In this document: piece after piece, positions 36,148 to 44,285 of the stretch
How the letters are laid out: each line of letters opens with the position of its first letter
Numbering within the stretch: the stretch's first letter is position 1
Source: CBDCXE01 sp965223725 [NCBI: Nitrospinota bacterium]
GTDB lineage: Bacteria > Nitrospinota_A > UBA7883
Reading direction: 5' to 3'
NCBI GenBank assembly: GCA_965223725.1
Contig: CBDCXE010000006.1
Coordinates: 62,001-126,000, forward strand
DNA: 64,000 nucleotides
Program-made: the position numbers and the translations under genes
Notes under the pieces: model-generated
Databases searched by the model: none
Told to the model about the DNA's origin: nothing
What the model saw: the letters and a program-made list of their open reading frames with translations, nothing else

Positions 36148-38751
36148 TCACTTTTTATGCTGAGGGTTGCGGCGAAAGACATGGGAGCGGGAAGTGGCCA
36201 GCTTGTCCCAGCCGGGCTTGTGTTCCAGGTTGGACTTCTTTATTTTTGCAAGCCCTGTATTGAAAGCAAACGCTCCCGCCGGGCTGGGGGTATCGCTGGT
36301 CAGGAAGTTGGCGTTGCCGCCCCGGTCCACCCCGTTTTCATCCAGATCCATCCATGCGCCTTCATGTACAACCAGCACACCGGGCATACACCGTTCGGTC
36401 ACATATGCGGGCACAACTATTTTCCCCCGGTCGTTCCATACTTCACACGCGTCACCGGTTTTAATGCCGAGTTTGGCGGCGTCGGTGGCGTTCATTGTCA
36501 CCTCCTGCTCGTAGGTCTCGCGCAACCAGCCGATGTTGTTGAATATGGAATGGGTGCGCCAGCGTGGATGGGGTGAGATGATATGAAACGGATATTCTTT
36601 CGCTTTCTCCGCTCCTAACCATTCCCACGGCTCGATCCATTTCGGGATCGCGGGAATCTCGTAACCGTACGATGTTCTGGTCCAGTCTGTATATTGCGAT
36701 AGCTCGGTGGATAGAATCTCGATTTTGCCCGAAGGGGTCTGGAACGGAATACCCTTCTCTATATTATCCTGAAAAGCCACATGCGGCCTCCACAGTTTGA
36801 ATTTGTAGACTCCCCGCTTCTTGAATTCTTCCCAGCTCATGGAAACGCCCTGATAGCTTTGCACTGTGCCCCACCAGGCGCTCAGATACGCTTCATCCAC
36901 CTGATCCGGGTTGTCGAAATAGCTCCGGTCCGCCCTGGGATTAAATTGTGGGCCGTATCCGAGGCGGTACGCCAGCTCCGTGAAAACCTGAAAATCTGTT
37001 TTGCTCTCTCCCATGGGCTCGATCACTTTAGGGCGATGGATATAGTAGTGGCCTTTGTACCAGGGAAGGGCCACATCGTGGCGCTCGAAATGGGTGGCGA
37101 TCGGCAATAGCACGTCCGCCCAGAGACCAGACGGTGTGATCGTCGAATCCATGCAGACAACCATCTCCAGCTTTTTTATCGCTTCGATCTCCTGATTTAT
37201 GTTAGTCAGCTGGTTGAACCAGTTGGAGCCGTGCCAGAAGATAGCCTTGATGTTTGGGATCGCGCCATCAAGGTAATCCGCCCTGGGCCACAGCCCCAAC
37301 TCTTCACGCTTTATGTTGGGATAGTTATTTACCGCATATGCCCAGCGGTCCGATTTGATGGAAGAGAACCATATGTTCGCGAACTGGTCATATGGAAAGG
37401 CGACGCTGTTAGCGTGCCAGGCTTTGCCAACGCCTTCCGCGGAGCCACCAAGCACACCAACATTGCCGGTCATAGACTGCAAAGTCGCCGCCATTCTATT
37501 GTATTGTTCGCCATATGCGTTTCGGCCAGGGCCCCAGGATGCTTTCAGGGCGGCCGGTTTGGTAGTGGCGTACATGTGGGCTAGCTTCCCAATATCGCCT
37601 GCAGGTACGCCACAGATATCCGAGGCCCACTCCGGTGTTTTCGGCTGGCCATCATTCACACCCATTATATAATCCTTGAAGCTCTCCTGACCCGACGCCC
37701 ACTGCGGCATTGTGCCAGCATCCATTCCCTGGCAGAACTTGTCGATAAATTCCTGGTCCTGCAGGTTGTTGCTGAATATATAGTGCGCCATGCCAGCCAG
37801 CATCGCCGCATCGGTGTTTGGTCGTATTGGTATCCACCATGCGTCATATGAAGCGGCGCTGTCTGTGTATTGCGGATCCACAACAACGAACTTGCAACCG
37901 CGCTGCTTCGCCATACGCATATAATAGAACGTATTGCCGCCATGGAAAGTGTAAGCCGGGTTCCAGCCCCACATAATGATAAGCTTCGAATGGGCAAACG
38001 TGTCATCTTCATTGCCGTCTTCTATCGAACCAAAGGTCATTCGTGAAGAGAATGTGGTCCCCTGATACGAAGGCACCGACCAGGAGCTGGTTCGGCAACC
38101 AAACATTCCAAGGAAACGGCCAAGGAGCCCTTCGATCTGATCCGACTGGTGCAACACGCCGTAGGAAGCGCCAGCATATGATTGATCCAGGATGGCTGTT
38201 GGTCCATACTTGCTTTTTAATTCAACCATCTTTGTGGCTATATGGGTCAACGCCTCGTCCCATGAAACGCGTTTGAACTTTCCTTCACCCCGCTCGCCCA
38301 CTCGCACCATTGGGTATAGCAGGCGCTCTGGGGAATACAGACGATATCTGTATGATCGGCCACGCAGACACGCGCGCAGTTGCGGCTCCAGTTCAGTATC
38401 CTTGCCGAATTCGCCTCCCTCCTGATACCGACCATCATCGGTAGAGAGACGTACAACCACATCACCTTTCTTATGCGCCACCAGCATATGCCGGGAGCCG
38501 CAATTGTGGGCGCATGATGTGACGACCGTTTTCAGCTCGTCGTCTCGGGGATATGGTTCATAGGCGAACGCGTCCGCCTTTTTCGCGGCCAGCGGCATAA
38601 GGCCGGCGACAGCGGCGCCTGCCGCCGCTGTTTTTAGAAATTCACGCCGGTTCCGGTTTAAAGTCGGAAGAGCGATCCGCTGGTTGCCGGCGCTGCTTTC
38701 GCTTCTGTTTTTAAAATCGATAGCTTTATCTTGCATCTCCTGTGGCGTCAC
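36148..38751 (-). CDS. Molybdopterin oxidoreductase, DMSO-reductase family catalytic subunit
   Basis: This 867-residue protein has a twin-arginine signal (NRREFLKTAAAG near residue 33), so it is folded before export to the periplasm. The Fe-S region reads CAHNCGSRH and later ACLRGRS, so the third cysteine of the usual DmsA-type pattern is His. WSVPSYQG near residue 220 aligns by position with the DmsA segment holding the Ser ligand of Mo. The C-terminal dinucleotide-binding domain is complete. The substrate cannot be fixed (DMSO, sulfur oxyanions, arsenic or others). The start is GTG overlapping the broken cytochrome gene as GTGA; an ATG lies 15 nt inside. Confidence 0.9.
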   Translation of the reverse strand: MTPQEMQDKAIDFKNRSESSAGNQRIALPTLNRNRREFLKTAAAGAAVAGLMPLAAKKADAFAYEPYPRDDELKTVVTSCAHNCGSRHMLVAHKKGDVVVRLSTDDGRYQEGGEFGKDTELEPQLRACLRGRSYRYRLYSPERLLYPMVRVGERGEGKFKRVSWDEALTHIATKMVELKSKYGPTAILDQSYAGASYGVLHQSDQIEGLLGRFLGMFGCRTSSWSVPSYQGTTFSSRMTFGSIEDGNEDDTFAHSKLIIMWGWNPAYTFHGGNTFYYMRMAKQRGCKFVVVDPQYTDSAASYDAWWIPIRPNTDAAMLAGMAHYIFSNNLQDQEFIDKFCQGMDAGTMPQWASGQESFKDYIMGVNDGQPKTPEWASDICGVPAGDIGKLAHMYATTKPAALKASWGPGRNAYGEQYNRMAATLQSMTGNVGVLGGSAEGVGKAWHANSVAFPYDQFANIWFSSIKSDRWAYAVNNYPNIKREELGLWPRADYLDGAIPNIKAIFWHGSNWFNQLTNINQEIEAIKKLEMVVCMDSTITPSGLWADVLLPIATHFERHDVALPWYKGHYYIHRPKVIEPMGESKTDFQVFTELAYRLGYGPQFNPRADRSYFDNPDQVDEAYLSAWWGTVQSYQGVSMSWEEFKKRGVYKFKLWRPHVAFQDNIEKGIPFQTPSGKIEILSTELSQYTDWTRTSYGYEIPAIPKWIEPWEWLGAEKAKEYPFHIISPHPRWRTHSIFNNIGWLRETYEQEVTMNATDAAKLGIKTGDACEVWNDRGKIVVPAYVTERCMPGVLVVHEGAWMDLDENGVDRGGNANFLTSDTPSPAGAFAFNTGLAKIKKSNLEHKPGWDKLATSRSHVFRRNPQHKK

Positions 38752-39117
38752 TTGCTTTCTCTCCTGTAGCGCGCTTCAGACTGGGACGGGCGATCCTTGG
38801 CCCACTCCTGTATTCCTGCGGTCTCGTCCATACCTGGCCATGGGTGGCGTGGGTATGAATATGAAATCTTGTACCATTGGCGGCCACCATGACAGCCATA
38901 GCAAACATCGGCGCTCTTTTTAGCTTCAATCTCTATAGCGTCAGGTTTCAGATATGTCACCTGATGGCGTACTGTGCGAAAATCTTCTCCGTGGCAAGTC
39001 ATGCATCCGTTGACCATATCTGGATCGTCAGGATCCTCAAAATTCTCGCGTTCTTCATGCCACGGGCCTTCAAGGCCATCCATATATTCAAAAGGAAATT
39101 TACCGTGGCAAGGCAAG
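38748..39117 (-). pseudogene. c-type cytochrome gene truncated by IS3 insertion
   Basis: Only the last 123 codons remain. Two intact haem motifs (CMTCH, CYGCH) and half of a third (LPCH directly at the IS boundary) are visible. At the junction the codon for the first Cys of that motif is cut: the remaining final C base fits TGC, giving CLPCH. The 5' part was not found on the other side of the IS. It was the first gene of the molybdoenzyme operon and overlaps it by 4 bp, so the subunit was probably the electron-transfer cytochrome. Confidence 0.8.
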
Positions 39118-39198
39118 TGACCTCTTCCCTTTAAATTGATCCATTGATAATGCGAGTAATCGGTTAAATTAACCTTGTAACAAAGTGGAGATTTACTG

Positions 39199-39465
39199 AT
39201 GAGGAAGTCGAAGTTCACCGACCAGCAGATAGCTTTCGCCTTGCAACAGGCCGAGACGGGGACACCTGTGGCCGAGGTGGTTCGTAAGATGGGTATCTGC
39301 GAGCAGACGTTTTATCGCTGGAAGAAGATCTATGCCGGTCTCGGCCCAGCTGAAGTTCGCAGGCTCCGCCAGCTTGAAGAAGAGAATGGCCGCCTGAAGA
39401 AGCTGGTGGCGGATCTGTCGCTCGACAAGTCGATGCTGCAGGATGCTCTCAGAAAAAAGTTTTAA
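39199..39465 (+). CDS. IS3-family transposase OrfA (helix-turn-helix)
   Basis: This 88-residue protein binds the IS ends: an HTH (FALQQAETGTPVAEVVRKMG) with FYRWKKIYAGL, then a leucine-zipper-like coiled coil (LEEENGRLKKLVADLSLDK). Frameshifting at AAAAAAG (39453-39459) fuses it to OrfB to make the active transposase. Confidence 0.92.
   Translation: MRKSKFTDQQIAFALQQAETGTPVAEVVRKMGICEQTFYRWKKIYAGLGPAEVRRLRQLEEENGRLKKLVADLSLDKSMLQDALRKKF
39453..39459 (+). promoter_or_regulatory. -1 ribosomal frameshift site A-AAA-AAG
   Basis: The heptamer is in the correct phase for orfA (last A of AGA, AAA, AAG) and leads directly into orfB, the standard control of IS3 transposase synthesis. Confidence 0.85.
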
Positions 39466-40319
39466 GGCCTGGTCAGCAGCGTCAACTGGTGCAGGAGATG
39501 AAGGATACGTATCGAGCGCCCGAACGCCATATATGCAAAGCGTTTGAGTTTGCTCGCTCGACGATCCGGTACCAATCGGTTGCTCCTGACCAGGCCGTGT
39601 TACGAGCTCGTATTTGTCAGTTGGCGGCAGACCGTCCTCGATACGGTTACCAGCGAATATATACCCTGCTTCGTCGGGAAGGTTGGAAGGTGAACCACAA
39701 ACGTGTGTTGCGTTTGTACCGCCTTGAAGGGCTTGGCTTGCGCATGCGGCGCCCGAAGCGTCACGTGTCGGCCAGGAGTCGCGGAGCCCGTGAAGTGGCG
39801 ACCGAGCTTAATGAGAGCTGGAGCATGGATTTCGTGACCGACGCTCTGTTTGATGGCCGCCGGTTTCGGGCTTTGACGATAGTCGATAATTTTAGTCGGG
39901 AGAGCCTTGGGATGTTGGTTGACAAGAAGGTTACCGGTGAGATGGTTTCATCATTTTTGACGCAGCTTGTTTATATACGTAGCGCGCCTAAAAGTATTCG
40001 GGTGGATAACGGTCCAGAGTTTATTTCGAAGGCGTTGGACAAGTGGGCGTATGAGCGGAAGGTAGAGTTGGATTTTTCGAGGCCCGGCAAGCCCACGGAT
40101 AACGCTTTCATAGAGTCATTCAACGGAAGTTTTCGGGATGAATGTTTGAACACACATTGGTTCTTGTCAATGGAGGATGCCAGGAGTAAGATCGAGACGT
40201 GGCGAAAAGATTATAATGAATTTCGCCCGCACTCGGCATTAGGTAATAAAACGCCGAAAGAATTTGCGTTGGCTGCCACGGAAAAACAGCCAGCCATTGA
40301 AGCCCGAAAAGTCGCATAA
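39459..40319 (+). CDS. IS3-family transposase OrfB (DDE integrase core), made by -1 frameshift
   Basis: In the -1 frame, codons begin at 39459 (VLRPGQQRQ) with no stop until 40319; an internal ATG at 39495 could start a shorter form. HTH_21-like region near residue 55 precedes the catalytic core with Asp in SMDFVTDALFDG, Asp in VDNGPEF and Glu in DNAFIESFNG. All three catalytic acids are present, so the enzyme may be functional. Confidence 0.92.
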   Translation, partial: VLRPGQQRQLVQEMKDTYRAPERHICKAFEFARSTIRYQSVAPDQAVLRARICQLAADRPRYGYQRIYTLLRREGWKVNHKRVLRLYRLEGLGLRMRRPKRHVSARSRGAREVATELNESWSMDFVTDALFDGRRFRALTIVDNFSRESLGMLVDKKVTGEMVSSFLTQLVYIRSAPKSIRVDNGPEFISKALDKWAYERKVELDFSRPGKPTDNAFIESFNGSFRDECLNTHWFLSMEDARSKIETWRKDYNEFRPHSALGNKTPKEFALAATEKQPAIEARKVA

Positions 40320-40446
40320 TGCCGGACCAAAAAATGGGAAGTGGTCAAGAAGCCCGAAAAGTCGCATAATGCCGGACCAAAAAATGGGAAGTGGTCAGAA
40401 GCCCGAAAAGTCGCATAATGCCGGACCAAAAAATGGGAAGTGGTCA
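40299..40446. repeat. Three tandem copies of the 49-bp IS right end
   Basis: Copies at 40299-40347, 40349-40397 and 40398-40446 are identical. The first overlaps the end of orfB. Each ends in GTGGTCA, the terminal inverted repeat tip. Confidence 0.95.
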
Positions 40447-41471
40447 GTTTCTTTCCATATGGATATTTTGGAGCACGAAAGTTAAATCTAGCCTGATTAA
40501 CTGATGGCGAATTAACTTTGCGCCGCCAAAAAACGGGGATGATTGTACTTTGCGCACCGTTTTGCGTTCCGGAAAGTGCAATAGGTTTCGATCTGGTTTT
40601 TGGTGCGTTAACTAACAAACTCAATAAACTTGCAACAAACATTTGCGGCGCTTGTTATCAGCTCACGTTTTCGCGCTCGTCTACCCACGTCTGCTTTCGT
40701 CACTGTAGCGGAGGCGCGGTTTCGCGCCGAAGCGTAGAGTGACGAAAGAAATAAACAGTACAAATGAAAGGTGACCCAACTGGTTAGCCCGCACTCGCGT
40801 TCGTGACGGTCGGTTTTTGTAAAAATAAACAAAAATACATCTGCAAATAAACCGTTTTTATACTTGCATTTTTCCATCAACGGTTATAAATTTAATCTAT
40901 TGTTTCCGCTCTTCATGAGCACTCTTCAGGTTCACCCTGGAGACCAAGGGCGCGGGTTTTTAGCCCCGTGTGTCATAAGCCGACCGGCGGGTTGGCGTAT
41001 TCGAACATTGCGAAGGTTTTGGATATCCTTCGCCTAATCCTTATTATCTGTGAATGTTCATTAGAACAAGCGCAGTTTTATAGCCGCAGCTTCCTTGGCA
41101 GTTACCAGGCGTTGGCAATTATCCGCGTGAGCAGTTCCACAAGCTCGCGGCGTCCAGCGCATATCGCCGTCCACCATGTCGGCCATCAGTAAAACTCAAC
41201 TCCATTTTCATCCGCGCGTACCGGCGCGCCCTTGTAAAAATCCGGTAATCGGGATAGCGGCTACTCGATTCTCCAACGCCAGCGTTTGTGGGCTGGTATC
41301 CGGGCATGCCCCGGAGGCCTGTTTGGCCAGGCTTGAAGCCCGTCCGGCTAAGGACCGGGCGATGGTCAACCGCGTTTGGTACGTCCAAACCGGCTCTGAC
41401 CATGACCGTTTAATCGGTCGGCAGTAACACTTAACTTTTATATTCGAAGGCCAATAAAGGGAAGGCTCCGT
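40447..41471. other. Gene-poor segment of the island
   Basis: No reading frame here looks like a protein of known type. The segment holds a large hairpin at 40694-40748, a GC-rich stretch from about 41100 to 41420, and a small palindrome at 41374-41390 (GTTTGG and CCAAAC around five bases). It may carry the attachment or control region of the recombinase module that follows. Confidence 0.45.
40694..40748. repeat. 55-bp imperfect palindrome
   Basis: Outer arms CTTTCGTCACT and AGTGACGAAAG pair perfectly over 11 bp. An inner GGCGCG/CGCGCC stem closes on a GTTT loop, with mismatched symmetrical bulges between. Neither side has a T-tract. Could be a recombination site, replication element or bidirectional termination signal. 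Confidence 0.6.
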
Positions 41472-42353
41472 ATGCACAGATTGAAAGCCGAGATACAGAA
41501 AGTTATCAACAACAGTGAACGCAGAAGCTACGCCGGACGGCATGACCTGGAGGTGGGTCTGCACAAGTTCGGGAACTGGCTGATAGAGAATTATCGATCG
41601 CTGCCGAAACTTTCAGCTTTGAAACCAAAAATGGTCAGCGCATATGTAGAACACCTAAAAGGCAAGGGCCGCTCCACGGGCTCGTTGAAAAACAACCTGT
41701 CGTTCCTGCGCTCACTTGCAAGGGGAATTGGTAAAGCTAACATAGTTTACCGGAGTAACGCAGAGTACGGGATCGGTTCACGGAGGTATTACGCGACAGA
41801 AAACCGGTCAGCCTATCCTACACCAGAGCAGATTCAGCGTTTACCGAAGGAGGAGTATCGCCTTGCCGTTGAGGGCCAGATGTTGTTTGGCACAAGGGCG
41901 CAGGAGGCGCTGAAGTTCCAGATAGAGCTTGCTGATCGTGGCGCCTATCTGGCGCTCATGGGGAGCTGGTGCAAGAACGGCCGGGTACGCAACCTGGATA
42001 TAAATAATGAAGCGCAACGCGACTGGATTAAACGTGTACACGAGTATGCCGACAGAACCGGCGCCAAAAGCCTGATCCCGAAAGGAGCATCGTTGAAAAG
42101 CTGGTTGCGCGGCTACCACGACACACTCCGCAAAGTTCTGGAGATAAAAAGCCACGACCTTCGCCACGGCTGGGCGCACAAAACATATCGGGAAATGATG
42201 AAACTTGAACCAAAAGTCTGCGGCGGACCCAGCTTCAAGGAGATGACCAAAGAGCAAAAAGAAATCGCCGACAAAGCATGCTGGTACATCTCCGACCAAC
42301 TAGGCCATTCACGAAAATACATCAGCTCACAATACCTCGGACCCAGGAGGTAG
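41472..42353 (+). CDS. Tyrosine recombinase, integrase_1-type
   Basis: This 293-residue protein has an N-terminal SAM-like DNA-binding domain (LHKFGNWLIENY, LSFLRSLARGIGK) and a catalytic domain. Catalytic Arg is in FGTRAQEAL, then HDLRHGWA, LGHSRKYISSQYL with the nucleophilic Tyr probably in the last motif. This type occurs in proteobacterial genomic islands, usually followed by a small DNA-binding gene, as here. All catalytic positions are visible, so it may be active. Confidence 0.82.
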   Translation: MHRLKAEIQKVINNSERRSYAGRHDLEVGLHKFGNWLIENYRSLPKLSALKPKMVSAYVEHLKGKGRSTGSLKNNLSFLRSLARGIGKANIVYRSNAEYGIGSRRYYATENRSAYPTPEQIQRLPKEEYRLAVEGQMLFGTRAQEALKFQIELADRGAYLALMGSWCKNGRVRNLDINNEAQRDWIKRVHEYADRTGAKSLIPKGASLKSWLRGYHDTLRKVLEIKSHDLRHGWAHKTYREMMKLEPKVCGGPSFKEMTKEQKEIADKACWYISDQLGHSRKYISSQYLGPRR

Positions 42354-42360
42354 TCTTGAT

Positions 42361-42459
42361 ATGAGATCAAAAGTTCAACTATTGCCACGATTGATCAGGT
42401 TAAGGGACGCTCATACCTACCTTGGCATGGACCGCAACTGGCTTAATTTCGAGTCATGA
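42361..42459 (+). pseudogene. Truncated excisionase-like HTH gene (32 codons)
   Basis: An AGGAGG 8 nt upstream of the ATG shows it is meant to be translated. The peptide contains LIRLRDAHTYLGMDRNW, like the N-terminus of small DNA-binding proteins that follow integrase_1 recombinases, but ends after 32 residues. Its stop overlaps the next start as ATGA. It is probably the stump of a longer gene at a junction between two elements. Confidence 0.5.
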
Positions 42460-42680
42460 ATATAAAAAAGCGATATTTTTCAATTAAAGAGCTTTCCGAG
42501 TACACAGGATTACCCCTTGGCACTCTTTATGACTGGTCTGCACAGGGTATGATCCCATCAATCAAAATAGGGCGCAGGGTTCTTTTTGACATCATGGATA
42601 TAGATCATTGTATGGCAATGCTGAAGAGAAAGCATACTTCGCCCGAGCAAAGATCAAATGAAGTGATTAAGAAAATATGA
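42456..42680 (+). CDS. AlpA/MerR-like helix-turn-helix excisionase protein
   Basis: This 74-residue protein is an excisionase-type winged helix: YFSIKELSEYTGLPLGTLYDW followed by IPSIKIGRRVLFDIMDID. Such proteins bind attachment sites and steer the partner integrase toward excision. It lies just upstream of a second tyrosine integrase, which should be its partner. Confidence 0.8.
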   Translation: MNIKKRYFSIKELSEYTGLPLGTLYDWSAQGMIPSIKIGRRVLFDIMDIDHCMAMLKRKHTSPEQRSNEVIKKI

Positions 42681-42743
42681 AGCTGTATAATACCCCTGTA
42701 GTGGTCTATCCGACACGATCAAGCCACAGAAAGGATGGTTATT

Positions 42744-43805
42744 ATGTATAAACGTGGCGGTGTGTGGTGGACATGTATACGACACAAGGGCAGAAAGATT
42801 CAGAAGAGCCTTGAGACTTCAAACAGGAAAGCTGCAAAGGTGATTGAGTCGAAAGTGAAGGTGCAACTTGCCGAGGGGAAATTCCTCGAAAAACAGATTG
42901 GAGAGGACATTACTGTGGACGAGATGATGGAAAAGTTCATTGAGGAGCATGCTCCTAAAGTCTCGGACAGCATGAGACAAAGCTACAAGTATAGTCTAAA
43001 GCGTCTTCAACCGTTTTTTGGAGAGAAAAACCTTCTGGACATAACTCCAAAGCTCATCTCCAGATACAAAGTATCGAGAAGAAACGAGGGTTGCTCGAAA
43101 GCTACTTTGAATCGTGAGCTGGCGATGCTTTCCAAAGCCTTTAATGTCGCAATCGTTGAATGGGAATGGCTGGACAGAAATCCGGTTTCAAGGGTACCAA
43201 AGGAAAAGGAGAACAATGAAAGAGACAGGTGGCTGATTCCTGAAGAGGAAGAGGCGATAATGAGAAACTCTCCTGGCTGGCTCCGGGATATTGTTGTCTT
43301 TGCCTTGAACACCGGTATGCGGCAGGGAGAAATCCTTGCCCTCGACTGGCCAAGCGTTGATCTGTTTCGTAAGGTCGTGGTAGTAAAGGAATCTAAAAAC
43401 GGAAAGCCCAGGTCAGTCCCATTAAACAAACCAGCTTTTGAATTGTTGGAGAGCAAAACAAAGGTTCGTGACATCAGATGCAAGTTGGTGTTTGCTGATA
43501 AAGCTGGTGGCAAAATGGATCGTGCAAATCTTCGCAGGGCTTTTAGTCGTGTTGTGAACGAAGCTGGGATCATCGATTTCCGTTTCCATGACCTTCGGCA
43601 TACGTTTGCGACCAGGCTTGCGCAAAGGGGGTTTGACATTTTCGCTATCGCCAAAATTCTTGGACACAGGGACATAAGGATGACGCAAAGATACGCGCAT
43701 CATTGTTCCGAAAGCCTGAGAAAAGGTGTGGATTTGTTAAATTCTGACTACAATTTGACTACAGTTGGCCGGCAAGATGTTGGCCGGAAGTATGTAACCA
43801 ATTGA
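42744..43805 (+). CDS. Phage-type tyrosine integrase adjacent to tRNA-Ala
   Basis: AAAGG lies 9 nt before the ATG at 42744 (353 residues); an ATG at 42735 is too close to it. The protein has an N-terminal Arm-binding domain (YKRGGVWWTCIRHKG), a core-binding domain and a catalytic domain with Arg in NTGMRQGEIL, HDLRHTFATRLAQ, LGHRDIRMTQRY and the Tyr nucleophile in the latter. The stop is 5 bp from the 3' end of tRNA-Ala, the typical place for an integrase of an element inserted in that tRNA. Confidence 0.93.
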   Translation: MYKRGGVWWTCIRHKGRKIQKSLETSNRKAAKVIESKVKVQLAEGKFLEKQIGEDITVDEMMEKFIEEHAPKVSDSMRQSYKYSLKRLQPFFGEKNLLDITPKLISRYKVSRRNEGCSKATLNRELAMLSKAFNVAIVEWEWLDRNPVSRVPKEKENNERDRWLIPEEEEAIMRNSPGWLRDIVVFALNTGMRQGEILALDWPSVDLFRKVVVVKESKNGKPRSVPLNKPAFELLESKTKVRDIRCKLVFADKAGGKMDRANLRRAFSRVVNEAGIIDFRFHDLRHTFATRLAQRGFDIFAIAKILGHRDIRMTQRYAHHCSESLRKGVDLLNSDYNLTTVGRQDVGRKYVTN

Positions 43806-43810
43806 AAAAT

Positions 43811-43886
43811 TGGTGGAGCTGACGGGGATCGAACCCGTGACCTCTTGAATGCCATTCAAGCGCGCTCCCAGCTGCGCCACAGCCCC
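43811..43886 (-). tRNA. tRNA-Ala (GGC anticodon)
   Basis: Read on the minus strand, the 76-nt sequence begins GGGGCTGTGGCGCAGC, has anticodon stem CTTGA/TCAAG with GGC in the loop, TTCGATCC in the T arm and an encoded 3' CCA. All cloverleaf arms pair. It is the probable attB of the island to its left. Confidence 0.96.
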
Positions 43887-44001
43887 ACAAGCGTATTTAC
43901 GATACTCAAAATCGTAACTCCAGTCAAGGGGCATGGTCCAACTAATTTAATATAAAATATCAGAAGCAAAATATTTTTACAGATTCGATAGGATAAACAA
44001 G

Positions 44002-44283
44002 TTGGACAAACCGGATGCTTTGAAGGAATTGCAAACGTTGGAAGGTATAGGACCCAAAATAGCTTTAATGCTTTTTAAGATCGGCGTCCGCTCTGTCAAC
44101 GACCTGAAAACGGCAAACCCGCAAGCGCTCTACGACAAACTGTGCGATCATCTTGGAGTCAAGGTCGATCGATGCGTCCTTTACGTATTCCGATGTGCGG
44201 TCTACAATGCATCCACACCCAACCCAGAATCTGAGTTGTTGAAATGGTGGAACTGGAAGGAAAGGCCAGTTAATAAGTTTTGA
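44002..44283 (+). CDS. Helix-hairpin-helix protein of the pathogenicity-locus Cdd1 family
   Basis: A 93-residue protein with a helix-hairpin-helix (LQTLEGIGPKIALMLFKIG) and the family's C-terminal RCVLYVFRCAVY and LKWWNWK segments. The HhH suggests non-specific DNA binding; the biological role of Cdd1-like proteins is not established. It starts at TTG 44002, and its stop nearly abuts the following membrane protein gene. Confidence 0.72.
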   Translation: MDKPDALKELQTLEGIGPKIALMLFKIGVRSVNDLKTANPQALYDKLCDHLGVKVDRCVLYVFRCAVYNASTPNPESELLKWWNWKERPVNKF

Positions 44284-44285
44284 AT

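Larger units (their letters stand above)
39118..40446 (+). mobile_element. IS3-family insertion sequence with triplicated right end
   Basis: The left end begins TGACCTCTTCCC and matches the inverted complement of the right end (TGACCACTTCCC), with further similarity around ATAATGCGA. Inside are orfA and orfB joined by a -1 frameshift site. The right terminal 49 bp occur three times. No target duplication is seen next to the outermost ends, which suggests rearrangement after insertion. Confidence 0.88.

Noticed and set aside
39118-40446. CRISPR-like array at the tandem 49-bp repeats
   Set aside because: Repeats abut with no or one base between them and equal the IS end; there are no spacers and no cas genes.
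40211-40642. Possible 5' half of the disrupted cytochrome on the far side of the IS
   Set aside because: The frame contains no CxxCH and the bases at the IS edge do not complete the split Cys codon, so it is not the missing part.
40694-40748. Integron attC site
   Set aside because: The palindrome lacks the GTTRRRY and RYYYAAC boxes at its ends, and no integron-type integrase is near.
43887-44001. Whole genome reassigning TGA to Trp
   Set aside because: TGA ends several intact genes in the window (for example both integrase genes' neighbours and the Cdd1-like gene at 44283), so a general code change is excluded.
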